From positions 6,386,001 to 6,450,000 of the forward strand of contig OZ218950.1 in assembly GCA_965112735.1 (NCBI GenBank): 64,000 nt of DNA. Direction: 5' to 3'. Both the position numbers and the translations under genes were made by a program. How positions within the stretch are numbered: position 1 is the stretch's first letter; every line of letters starts with the position of its first letter. Positions 40,558 through 51,451 of this stretch are shown here, in pieces. The DNA is from Phaeosaccion multiseriatum. Taxonomy: Eukaryota; Ochrophyta, other classes. The notes beneath the pieces were generated by a model. That model saw nothing but the letters and a program-made list of their open reading frames with translations. It had not been told where the DNA came from and did no database searches.

Positions 40558-42922
40558 ATGGGGGGCAAGTGCAAAGACCCGTCCGGCTGCGACAAGTGGG
40601 CAAAATGGGGCGGCTTATGCGCGGCGGTGAGTGAATGAGTGAGTGTGTGCGTGCTGGGGGGGGGGGGGAAGGGTGTGGCTTAGCTCTCTCTTACCTCCAT
40701 GTTCCGCCTTCTCGACACTCGACAATTCCCCCACACAGCACGGAGGCATTAAGAAGGTCAAGATGTGTCACATGGCTGGCTGCGAGCGGGAGAGCGTCAA
40801 GGGCGGGGGTTGTGCAGAGCACGGCGTCTCCACGCAGCGCTGTAGCAGGGAAGGGTGCGAGAAGAACGTGGTGCAGGGCGGGCTGTGCATCAAGCACGGG
40901 GCGGTGGTCAAGAAGTGCAGTAAGGAGGGCTGTGAGAAGCACGCTGTGCGAGGGGGGCTCTGCATCGGCCACGGGGCCGTGCTCAAACGCTGCAAGATTG
41001 AAGGCTGCCAGAAGAAGTCCATACAGGCGGGGCTCTGCATCGGGCACGGCGCGGTGATGAAGCGCAAGAGCTGCAGCGCGGAGGGGTGTGGGAGGCAGGT
41101 AGTACAGGGAGGCAGGTGTCTCCAACACGGCGCCGTGATGCGACGCAAGCGCTGTCGCAAGGAGGGCTGTGAGAAGCACATTATCCAGGGGGGACTCTGT
41201 GTAGAGCATGGTGCAATCGTCAAGAAGTGTTCTCACCCGAGCGGGTGTAAGAGTAATGCCAAGCGAGGCGGGCTGTGTGTGGAGCACGGTGCCGTCCTCA
41301 AGACAAAGCGGTGCAGCAGACCTGGCTGCGACAAGTACGCCAAGCAGAAGGGCCTCTGCTACGGCCACGGGGACGTCAACAAGCGCTGCTCCCAGAAGGG
41401 CTGCCCCAAGCTGGCCCGAAAGGACGGGGCGTGTCTTGAACACGCAGGGGTTATGGCGACGGAGGTCGGGGGCAGGCACTCTCCTCCTCCCCCTCGTCCT
41501 AATCCTCCAGCACTACAGACACTCCCCACCAGCTCGCAAACATCGGCAGCAGCAGCAGCGGCTGAGAGGGCAGCATCGGCGGCGGCGGTAGCAGCGGTTA
41601 GGGCAGCAGCAGCAGGGGGAGTGGTAGCCCTGCCGGGGTTTTCCCCTGAGATGGCGCCGCAATACCCCCACCAAGGGCACCACCCGGGCCAGCCGTTCTC
41701 GATTGTTCTTCCTCGGTATGGATGGAGCACCGCAGGCGGCAGCAGCAGCAGCAGCAGCAGCAGCAACGACAACAACAACGCTGCCTGGGGCAGCGGCAAC
41801 GGCAGCAGCAGCGGCAGCAGCGGCAGCAGCGGCAGCTTCAACACGAGCGACGAAGGGCTCATGGGGTCCAGCCATGGACCCAACGAGGACCCCTACCGCA
41901 ACCCCTCCCACAGCACCACCTCCGCCACCGACCCCCGCTACCCCGCTGACGGTCCGTATGCTTCGCTTAAGCGACGGATGGGGGCCGATGGCAGCGGCAT
42001 CAGTGGTGGTGTTCCGAGTCACAAGCGAGCGCGAGATATGCATTACCCTTCGCAGCCCCCCCCCGTCACGAGCACTGGACTGAGTGGTATTGGCGAGCCG
42101 CACAGCCACAGCCAGATGGGCGCTGGGCCGCACCAGCAATACCACCAGCTCTACCGGCACCCGCATCAGCACGGCCGGGTGGACATGGCGACGACAATCA
42201 ACCCCTTCCCTCGTTCTCACGAGCCCCACCACGCCATGCTGCCGGAAGGGGTGCTGCAGGGAGTACACCCGGCCTCCCCCCTCGCCTACGAGAATGCTCC
42301 TATGGTGCCAATGTCGATGGGCGGCAGCAGCAGTAGTGGTAGCAGCTGCTTCGCCCCACCGAGCGGCGGCTCAGGCGCAGGCACCAGCGTAGGGATGGGC
42401 GGCGTCTATAGCGACAGTAGCAACTGGCGCTGGATGGGAGGCAACAGCCCCCATAGTTCCACTCCCGACAACAACAGCAACAACGCAAACGACAATGACG
42501 GATACGTCTTCACCAGGCCCCGTCTTCCCACCGCCCCAGGCACGGGCATAGGCACTGGTGATGGTAGCAGGCCTGGCGGGAGTGGCCCAGGCTCCATGAC
42601 AAGCCCCCCTGCCCCCTCCATGCACCCTGCAGCAGAGAGTCTCGCCTCGGAGCCTCAGAGCACTCCTCGAGCCGCAGCCGCCGCCGCGTCGCTCGTGCGC
42701 ATGTCTTTCTCTACCTTTGGAAGCGAAGAGTCGCATGCTGACCTCGGAGAAATGCTGTCGCGCGCAGGCCCACCGCCCCCCACTGCTCACAGTCACGGTC
42801 AGGTCAGGCGCCATCTGCCGCCGCCGTCGCTGCCGCCCCGTATGGGGGGTTCATCCGGTGGCAGGGGTGGTGGTTCTAGGAGCGCCTCGACGGGAAGGCC
42901 CGGAAGAGCGGCAGCCGTCTGA
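40558..42922 (+). CDS. Ten-repeat Cys/His zinc-binding protein, disordered tail
   Basis: Two exons: 40558-40626 (MGGKCKDPSGCDKWAKWGGL, then CAA) and 40739-42922, joined in phase 0 so that CAA-HGG completes the first motif; 750 aa in all. Ten copies of C-x4-C-x9-C-x2-H (for example CSKEGCEKHAVRGGLCIGHG) occupy residues 5-250, matching the zinc-finger domain of plant WRKY19-like proteins, which is widespread in stramenopiles and oomycetes. Spacers between repeats are KK/KR-rich, consistent with nucleic acid binding. Residues 260-750 are Ser/Gly/His/Pro/Asn-rich with AGC triplet runs and no fold; a short acidic-hydrophobic motif (SHADLGEMLSRAG) near the end stands out. A transcription-related role is an inference from the domain. 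Confidence 0.85.
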
Positions 42923-43198
42923 GCAGGAGCTGCACGAGGAAGAGGATCCGCAACACAGCGGCAACGACTGAGAAGTGGTACTTGGAGCAGCAGCAGCACC
43001 ACCAGCAGCAGCAGGAGCAGCAGCAGCAGCAGCAGCAGGAGGAGGAGGAGGAGCCTGGAGTAGGTGAGGAGAACGGAGCATGGCGAGAGTCTCGGACAGC
43101 ACTCGGGCTGTGTGTGGGCATTTGGGTGGCGTAGGTACGCGGGTGTGCCTTGATGAACACAGAACAGAGGGAGGTGGGAGAACAGAGGAAGCACAAGG
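42923..43198. other. 3' flank of zinc-binding gene
   Basis: AGC/CAG and GGA triplet repeats directly follow the stop codon; probably 3' untranslated region. No gene seen. Confidence 0.5.
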
Positions 43199-43633
43199 TC
43201 GACCCCTGACGTGCTATCGACGCATTCTCGGTAGCACATGCTACCGGGCGGCGGCCAGTAGCATGTTACGGGGCCACTGGTTTGGTGGAGCTCATGCTTG
43301 TTAGGTCAATCGCTCCCTCCTTATCCTTTCCAGCCGCTGGAGCTCCTCCTCCTTCTGTTGGAGGGCCTCCAATCGCCCCCCCCTTATCCTTTCCAGCCGC
43401 TGGAGCTCCTCCTCCTCCTCCTCCTCCTCCTGTTGGACACTCTGGAACAGGAGGAGGAGCAGCTCCAGCGGCGGGAAAGCATAAGGAGGGAGCGATTGAC
43501 CTAACAAGCATGAGCTCCGACGACGGGGATGTGCGGCCCCGTTAACATGCTACTGGCCACCGGCCGGTAGCAGGTAGCACGCCGGCGTCGCGTTGTACTG
43601 GTAGCAGGCAGCAGGCAGCACACCAGGGGTCGA
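43199..43633. mobile_element. Foldback element of second MITE family
   Basis: The left end TCGACCCCTGACGTGCTATC and the right end GCACACCAGGGGTCGA match the termini of the 122-base MITE at 39447 with a few changes. Nested inside is a long inverted repeat: GAGCTCATGCTTGTTAGGTC (from about 43290) is the reverse complement of the sequence ending near 43515, and the match continues through the CT/GGA-rich arms. The left arm holds an internal tandem duplication of about 70 bases. Confidence 0.75.
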
Positions 43634-44454
43634 ACAAGGCCCGGGGCTGTGCCTCTAGAAAAAAAGAACACAGGGAGGGGGATCGCATCCGCCGGGAGGA
43701 TGACGAATAGAAGGGACGTAGAAGCGGGGGGCGGTGAGCAGAGGCAACATAGCGGGAGGGGAAGAACTAAGTTCTTGTGTGAATATTGGTTGACGAGTTG
43801 AAGGTGTACACTGAGGGCAGTAAGCCGCCCTCACACATCAAAGTAGTAACTACAACCGAGAGAATGGAAAGGAAAATACAACTCTCGCAATACCATATAT
43901 ATATATATAATATGTCGTATTAAATTAAAATTCAATTCAGCGGTCATCGATTTCTATATTCAATTCAGCGGTCATCGAAACAGAGGCGAGCGAGCGAACG
44001 CCCCTGCTCTTTGCGTGGAAGGAAGACTGCTCAAATGAGCGCCTGCCTCTTCCCAAGCCCATCTCTTTTCCGCCTATTTACACACACAAGACGTGCTCAG
44101 CGCCGCTTACTTGTTGGCCGGGGCTGCCAAGGAAGCTGTAAACAATTGGAAGCGCTTGTAATATTCACTGGGAAAGAGAGAGTGAAACCCCCCCATACAC
44201 CCCCAGATAGACAAGCGACACACGCACCCACAACAAAGGGTTGCAGGAGAAGGGGCAAAGAAGACGGCGGCAAACGCATTTTTGAGAGGGATGAAACGAT
44301 TCACGCGAAAAAAAACATTTATTGGGTCCAGCGGGTACCCAAAGGCGTGGAGGGGGGAGGGGGAGGGATGGGAAGGGGGGCAGGACGGGAAGAGAGAATG
44401 AGAATAACAAGGAGCGGGGAAGGGGGGGGTGGGAAGTAGCAGCAAGTACTACAG
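43634..44454. other. AT-rich intergenic stretch
   Basis: This is the most AT-rich part of the window (ATATATATATATAATATG near 43895). It contains a 20-base direct repeat TTCAATTCAGCGGTCATCGA (about 43931 and 43959). No gene is supported; the right part may be 3' sequence of the ABHD17-like gene. Confidence 0.5.
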
Positions 44455-44573
44455 AGTGAAGAAGGAACTGCCCTCTGTAGAGTGAAGAGCGAACTGCCCT
44501 CTGGACTTGGGCCTGGTAATGGGGGCCGTCAATGCCCAATGGGGGGCAGAGGGCACCATTGGCCACTCGAGAG

Positions 44574-44578
<5 letters not shown>

Positions 44579-44633
<55 letters not shown>
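44579..44633. repeat. (CA)n microsatellite
   Basis: A perfect dinucleotide run of about 27 units, downstream of the last resolved ABHD17-like exon. Confidence 0.95.
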
Positions 44634-44637
<4 letters not shown>

Positions 44638-44754
44638 CAAACTAAGGACAGACTTTTCTTTCCCTCCCCCAAGACTGGTAGATCGGTAAGCACGTCTCGT
44701 CGACGTCCACCTCGATCTCTACCTCTACACCCGCCCATGCTAGAGTTTGCTCAC

Positions 44755-45238
44755 CTTGTGTTGGCGTCTCCATCCACTATGTCGTTGTGTCCTCTGCGCA
44801 CGTCGGTGGGACAAGCCGTTACGGGGGGGACGGGGATCTCGGCGTTAGATGGGGAGGCCACTCTTGAAGGAGATAGAGGAAACACGTCAGCACACACACA
44901 CACTCACACACACACGCACGCACGCACGCACGCACCCACACGTGCCCACACACGCACACGTACCTATCATTGCACCACCATGGCTCGCGTTGGTACTTGT
45001 TCGGTACTGCGTCATGCAGCTTCTTGCCGTGTGCCCACAGAACCTCCTCGTCCTCCTTGCCGTGAATGATCCACACCGGACACTTGACGTGCCCAATGCG
45101 ATCAATATTTGGGTAAATGTCCAAACATGACAGCGCTCTGACCACACACACCAAAAGGCCAAGGGAGGGAGAAGGCACAGCCGGAGGGAAAAGCGAGAAC
45201 ACAGAGAGAGGGAGAGAGAGAGAGCGAGAGAGAGAGAG

Positions 45239-45331
<93 letters not shown>

Positions 45332-47049
45332 GAGCGAGAGAGAGAGAGAGAGAGAGAGAGAGGACATACTTGAGGAGGGATGAGAAGTTGGGGGGGGGGG
45401 GGGGTAGAGGAATTGACCTTAACTCCGCCTTCCTTCGGCGCCGTCTGCTCGTCACACTGCCCAAGCCCTGCGCCCTCGGAGCTGAGTAGGCAGACATGCG
45501 CCCACCGTCAACTCAACCTCCGAGTATGTACCAACCGGCCCGCTAGTGGCCCGCTAGTGTAAGGAGTCAAGGGGACAAGACCCCAACCATACGCTCTCTC
45601 TCCTTCTCTGGCCTGCTCTCTTGATGAAACTGAAACTGAAACTGTAACTGACACTGACACTGGCCCTGAAACTGACCTGCTCTCTGTGAGGACCCGCATG
45701 CCGCTCATAATCGGGCTGTGCAGCACAACAGCCGCTATGGGCACCGCCTGCTCTATCATGTAGCAGGTGGGCCCGCTGCCCACGCTCTGAGGTTGGTGCA
45801 GTGAGGCATGGAGGCATGGCGTGGGGGATAAGGAATGGAAAAGGGAGAGGGGGAGGGGGAGAGACAGAGGGAGAGCGGGAGGGGGAGGAGAAGAAGAGAG
45901 GGAGAGGGAGAAGGAGAAGGAAAGGGAGAAGGAGAGGGTTCACGTGCGCACGGGACGAGTGTGTGCGCGTGCGTGAGTGTGTGAGTGAGTGTGCGTGTGT
46001 GAGCAGGTGGAAAGACAGACAACCAATCTTTGGGGTCACCCCCCAACGCAATGAGCCAAAGCAACAAACCACAGTGTACAGTCCCGCTGTGGCTGCTTAG
46101 GTACTCCCCCCTCAACACCTTCAACAAAACATCAGCTCAGGCTATAGTACCCTGTGTAGTTTACGATACCTGTCCGTAAAGTATAATGCCGTGGCTGCCG
46201 TCGGCGCCGTCTCCCTCCTCTCCCTCCTCGCACACTTGTGCCTTGGTCCATTGATACACCGCCTTAAGGTCCGCGTACGTCTTTCTGGCAGTGGCCGCAC
46301 CCGACGAGGACATACCATACCCTGTGTAGTCATATATTACTACATTGACCGCTACATTCGTCGCGATGCCAACACACGTCTCGGCCATACTCCCGATATC
46401 TGCGGCGTTCCCTGCAGGAGGAGGGGGAGGAGGAGGAGGAGGAGGAGGAGGAGGAGGAGGAGGAGGAGGAGGAGGAGGAGGAGGAGGAGGGCATGGGCGA
46501 AGAGTTACATGCAGTGCAGCGTCCAAGCTCCAACAAAAGGGGCTTCATCCAGCTCACCGTGACTATAAATGACCGTGTAGCGAGCCTTGGCCCCTCGTTT
46601 TCGGAAGAGAACTACAGGTATTCTGCTCTTGTGCGCTGTTTGCACCATAGCGACCGTTGTCCACGGCCAAGGACGAAACTGTGGCGAGGGGGCAGGGCAC
46701 AGTGCATGAAGCGAGGGCCACGATAGCAAGCAGCCAAGACAATTCAGAATCATCGGGATGTAGCGTTGCTGCTCCCTCTGCTACTGCGACAGAGACTCAC
46801 ATCCAAAAATTGCGCCACCTCTAATTCCAGCTCCTCTGCGGGAGATACTCCCTCCTCCTCTTCCGTCTTTGCGTCTCCCTCCTCCTCTTTCTTCTTGGCG
46901 TCTCTCTCCTTCTCCTTTTTCACTATTGTGTCTGGTGAGATGGATCAACGTTGGGGGGAGGAGGTATGCGTATGCCATGAGGTACTGGTTCGCCTCGCTT
47001 TGAGGCCTAATTTTGCAGCTGCTACATCCACGCTCCCTCCTGACAGCAT
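44755..47049 (-). CDS. ABHD17-like serine hydrolase
   Basis: Exons: 47049-46986 (tentative first), 46931-46801, 46678-46558, 46411-46170, 45786-45677, 45137-44964 and 44862-44755, all joining in phase. The fold is an alpha/beta hydrolase: YTVIYSHGNAADIG (the motif is split by an intron inside SHG), VVIYDYTGYGMSS, IILYGQSVGSGP (nucleophile elbow G-Q-S-V-G), VVLHSPIMSGMRVL, CPVWIIHGKEDEEV (acid), RRGHNDIV (catalytic His). All three catalytic residues are present. ABHD17 proteins remove palmitate from membrane proteins; the usual Cys-rich N-terminus for membrane anchoring is not seen, and instead exon 2 is acidic/Lys-rich (KKKEEEGDAKTEEEEG). The segment between DAVPNK and GHNDI is divergent. The last exon after ANTR was not resolved. 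Confidence 0.85.
45197..45362. repeat. (GA)n in ABHD17-like intron
   Basis: GAGAGCGAGAGA-type repeat; on the sense strand it is a CT tract near the acceptor of the exon beginning at 45137. Confidence 0.9.
46417..46490. repeat. (GGA)n in ABHD17-like intron
   Basis: The run lies directly beside the acceptor of the exon that starts at 46411; on the sense strand it forms the CCT polypyrimidine tract. Confidence 0.9.
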
Positions 47050-47535
47050 TTCAAACCAGGCTACTTACAGCACGGTGGGTTTGGAGGGAAGAAAGTGAGA
47101 GCTCCCTGAACAACGTCCGCCTTGCATCCAGACTTGCAATACCTAAGGACCGTCGAGGCGGGCGGTGGGGTGGAAGGCAGTAGGATCAGAGATACACCCC
47201 ATTAAAGAACAGAGATTCCAGACAAGACAAGTACTGCAAGGATTGAGAACGGACCGAAGAAGCAGGGGAAGAGGAAACAAAGATGCCTGAGCAAGGGCCC
47301 GTAAAAATACGTAAACTGCCTTTCCTTTTCCCTTCTTAAGAGCGTCTCTCCTTCTCAAACCGATCTCACTCACATGCCCATCAGCACACATACTACGCCT
47401 CCCATGATAGAGAAGGGGCGAGCCCCTGCTGATCGGAGAAGAGCTTGTAAGAGGGGGGAGCGAGGGGGAAGATTCCATGTGAATTTCAATTTATAAATCT
47501 TCCATCTTCTATACTTGTATTCTCTCCCCCCCCCC
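47050..47535. other. Spacer between two minus-strand genes
   Basis: It should contain the ABHD17-like promoter and the 3' end of the Lys/Ser-rich TPR gene. No further gene or clear signal was seen. Confidence 0.5.
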
Positions 47536-49780
47536 TTACACTCCCCACAGCTTGTGCTTCCTCCTCCCGAGGATGGGATGGGCGTCTTCATCTTCGCTGT
47601 CTGAAGCACCAACATCAGCAGCAGCAGCGGGTTCCTCCACGCCGTCTCTCGCTCTCCGAGAGGAACCGCCACGGCCGCTTCCCTCGCCCCCTCTCTTAAC
47701 CTTGGGACGACTGCTCCGATGGCCTTTCCTCTTCCTGCTGCTGCCCTCGGCCTCACTGTCGCTTGCGGCGGAATGTGACGTCAGAGTGGAGGCGGACGAG
47801 TCGCTTCCGTCGTCGTCGTCGGAAGAAGAGTTCTTCCGCCGTTTCTTACTGGAGTGAGAAGAGGAGTGACGCCGATGCTTGCCGCCTTCTCTTGCCTTCT
47901 TGTGCTTCTTGCTGTGCTTCTTTCTCGCCTTCTTGTCTTTCTTCGACGAGCTCTTCTTCTTCCGCTTCCGCTCACGCCCACCCCTCCCATCCTTGGCCAT
48001 CCTGCTCCCCGTCTCCTCCTCCTCCTCCTCCTCCTCCCCTTCCTCCTCTCCTCCTCCCCCTCCTCCTCCAAACAGCAACTGCTGCTCCTGTCTCGCCGAC
48101 GCAGCCGCGGCCTTCCCCCCTATAGCCCCCATGGGTCCTCCTCCATTGGGCTCACTTCCTCCTATCACCAGCCCATACTCATCCACCCGAGCCTTCCCCC
48201 CGAGCCCAGCCACGGCAGATGATACCATCAGCCCATTTCCTAGACTACTCCGGGACGACGCTGCCATCCCCACATCTCCTCCTCCTCCTCCTCCTCCTCC
48301 TCCTCCTCCTCCTCCTCCTCCTCCTCCTCCTCCTCCTCCTCCTCCTCCTCCTCCCCGCCCCAGGATGGCTGCATTGGCCGCCGCATCCGCCCCTCTCAAC
48401 AGGGGGTTGAGTCCCTTGCTCGCCTGCACGCGTAACCGCGCCGTCGTGGACTCTTGGTACTTGCGCGCGTTGACGCACGACGGGTCAATGCTCAGCGCCT
48501 TTTCGAAGCCCTCGAGCGCCAGCCCGAGGTTTCCCATGTTAGCCTGGATGTATAGGCACCACGCAGTACAGAGGACACACGTAGAGGGTAGAAGTAAGCA
48601 GGATTGATTCGGATACTCCTAGGAGACAGCTCGATAAGTCAACCAAATCAGTCCGTCCGTCGTCGTCACAGCCCCCCTCACTCGCTCTCTCTCTTCTGTT
48701 CACAACCAAGACGATGAGCTCCAAGCTCCAATCCCCCAACAACACTCTTACTCTCTGGCCCACCTGTGCCGCCCCGCGAGCCACCAATGCATCCACATGA
48801 CTGGGCAGCATGTTGAGGGCCTGTTCATAGTACTTGAGCGCAGCGGAGTGCTGCCCCTGCTTGGCCAGCGCGATGCCCTTGCTCACGCGCTCGTCAGCCC
48901 AGGCGGCGTTCTGATCGTCTCGGAGGGTGTCGTAGTACCACTCTTGCTGGGACAGAAGGGGTAGGGGTGGCGGGGGTGGTGGCTGATCTCGCTGCTGCCG
49001 CTGTTGCTGCTCCTCCTCTGCACTGTTACTTGGCCTTTGCCTCTTCTTACCGCTACTCCTACTTGTCCCCCCTTTCTTCTCGCCAGCAGCTGCCGCACCG
49101 GAAAGGGGGCTTCCTGCCTCCCTCCCCGATTCTCCTCCTCCTCCTGCTCCTCCTCCTCCTTCTACTGCTGCGGCTACCTCTTGTGTCGCTTCCGCCGCCG
49201 TCGCCGCTACCGGGCCGTCCTTCCAACAGTCCACCAACAGCGACACATTCTGCTGCAAGCCCCACGCGGTCGCCATGCCCTCCGTGGCATAGGGGTTGTG
49301 AAACGACTTGTCTTCCAGCAGGATTGTGTTGTACGGCTTGCTCTCGCTGTCACTACCACTGCCACTGCTGCTACCACTGCCGCTGCCCGCACCGTTCCTA
49401 CTCGAGCCGCCGCCGTGGGAGCTTCCGTTCTTCCCAGCCGCTGCTGCTGGCCGCCCCCAGCGACTCTTCCGCGTCGGCTGCTCCCTCGGCAAAAACTCCT
49501 CGATGGCAGGCATCCAGGAGAATGCCCAGGTATCTGCCTCCTCTCCCACCGCCGCGCCGTGCTGCTGACCATCACCGCTGCCTAAATGCGTCCTCTCCTC
49601 GTCCTCCTCGGCCCGGAGCGCCCTTTGCTGCTGCTTTTCCAGCAGCGTCAACGATATTGGGGGTGTCCTACTGCTGCTACTGCTACTGGGGGGGGTGGTG
49701 GGGGCGGTGGCAGAGATCCCGAGTAAGCCCGCTTCGCTCAACCGAACGTCCACTCGCGGCAGCTCCCCTCCGCCTAACAT
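47536..49780 (-). CDS. TPR protein with Lys/Ser-rich tail (TTC14-like)
   Basis: Two exons: 49780-48764 and 48543-47536, phase 0, 674 aa. The N-terminal third is disordered with Ser/Gly runs but contains ordered-looking blocks (WAFSWMPAIEEFLPRE; LLEDKSFHNPYATEGMATAW). The intron splits a pair of TPRs (GIALAKQGQHSAALKYYEQA, VDALVARGAAQANMGNLGLA, LEGFEKALSIDPSCVNARKY). Then follow a poly-Gly run of about 27 residues (CCT microsatellite at 48276-48354), an acidic run, and a basic tail rich in KK, SS, SSKKRRK and SDSEDED. A TPR pair followed by a Lys/Arg/Ser tail recalls TTC14 and other RNA-processing proteins, but no S1 domain is visible, so this assignment is tentative. A nuclear location is likely from the tail. 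Confidence 0.75.
48276..48354. repeat. (CCT)n coding for poly-Gly
   Basis: An uninterrupted 26-unit triplet run inside the coding sequence, read as GGA on the minus strand. Confidence 0.95.
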
Positions 49781-50240
49781 ATTCCCCCCCCCCTTGTCGT
49801 CTCTCTTCCTAAAGAACCTTCGGTGCCGGCTCTAAAATCCCTCCATCTCCGAAAATGACAGAACTCGGTTGAGAATTTGCGTTTTAGCTCATTCTCTCGG
49901 CAATACTCGGGCTAGCGATCTAGCAAACAACAACAACAACAACAACAACAACATCCAACTCTCCTCTTTCGTGGAGGACGATGCGTACCAGGGCGGGCTA
50001 CAGGGAGCAAACCATCACGTGTGCTCGTTATTTACCAGCATCTTGGCATTAAGAACGCACCCCTCGTAGGGGGTCTCATAGGTGGCGTGTCTCACGGCAC
50101 GCGATCGAAGAGAAGGACTTGCAGCAAGCAGCAGCAAGCAGCAGCAAGCAGGAGCGAGAACTAACTACCCACTCCTAATTCTCTTCAGGGGGCGCAAAAG
50201 AATCGTGAATGGAAAAGGCAGGGAGAGAGGCGTAGGAGGC
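49781..50240. promoter_or_regulatory. Divergent promoter, TTC14-like / LRR-Gln gene
   Basis: The 460 bases between two divergent start codons include a short CAA run (about 49926-49950) and AGC repeats (50118-50150). Core promoter motifs could not be identified with confidence. Confidence 0.45.
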
Positions 50241-51404
50241 ATGGCGAGAAGCGGGGGGGAAGCAGGTGGGGTTGCGGTGGGGGGGATGCCTCCCATCGCT
50301 GCTGCTGCTGCTGCTACTGCTGCCGGGCCGTCGGAAGACAGGACGCGGAGCGCCAAGGTTGACAACCTGTTGATGCGACTGAACCTCAGAGGCCAGGTGG
50401 GAGAGCCGCGGGAGGAAATGGTGACAGGCCGAGGGAAGAGGACCCGAAAGAGGAAGACAGCATGGGGAGGGGACGCGGACACGGAGGGCAGAGGCAGGGC
50501 GAGGAGCGACGTAATGTGGAGGACGCCGGCAGCGGATGGGGCAGAGTCAGACGACGAAGAAGGTCAAGATGATCCAGACTTGGCAGACGGCAGGAGTAAA
50601 AGAGCGTGTAGTTTGGTGGTGGAGATGGATCCATTGCCCGATGCAGGCAAGCGAGAGCAAATCCTAATGTCAGTGGACCTGACTCGCAAGGGCCTGACCG
50701 CGGGTGAAGCGATTCTGCTGGCTCCCACCCTTCGTATGACCACCACAATAGAGAGCCTGCGGCTTTGCTACAACGCCCTCGGAGACCAAGGAGCGGAGGC
50801 AGTGGCGAGGGCCGTTGAGACACACGTCTTTCTCAAGATTTTGGACCTCGGCTTCAATCAGGTACGTTGTGCAACTCATGCTCACGCCTCTCAATTGTAG
50901 AAAGATGATATAAAGATGGCATAAAAGTGGCGGGCGCCACCGCCACGACCACCGCTCTTTTATACATTGGTTTTCTCTGTCTCTCACACACACATTTCTT
51001 TCTCTCTCTCTTTCACAGATCGGCGACGCAGGGGCGGCCTCCTTGGCACGAGCTCTCGTCAAGAACCGCTCCGTGCAGACCCTCTACCTCTCCGGCAACA
51101 ACATCGGCGGGCAAGGAGCCACCGCCCTCGCCAACAGCCTCAAGACAAACTCCAGCCTCACTTGTTTGCACCTCACCTTTAACAGTGTGGGTCCAGATGG
51201 AGCATGTGCGCTCGCAGAGGCCCTTCGCACCAACGCCTCGTTGGCTCGGTTGTATATTAGCGGGGCCGCCGTTGGAGTGAGAGGGAGTCGCGCCTTGGGG
51301 GCTGTCTTGGCCAGCAACACCACTCTGCGCTTCCTCCAGCTCAGCGACAACGACATTCAGGATCAGGTGTGTGTGTAAGAGTGAGAGAGAGAGAGAAACA
51401 GAGA

Positions 51405-51451
<47 letters not shown>

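Noticed and set aside
43266-43545. Overlapping Pro/Ala-rich frames on both strands.
   Set aside because: They arise because the DNA is an inverted repeat inside a foldback element; no independent support for protein.
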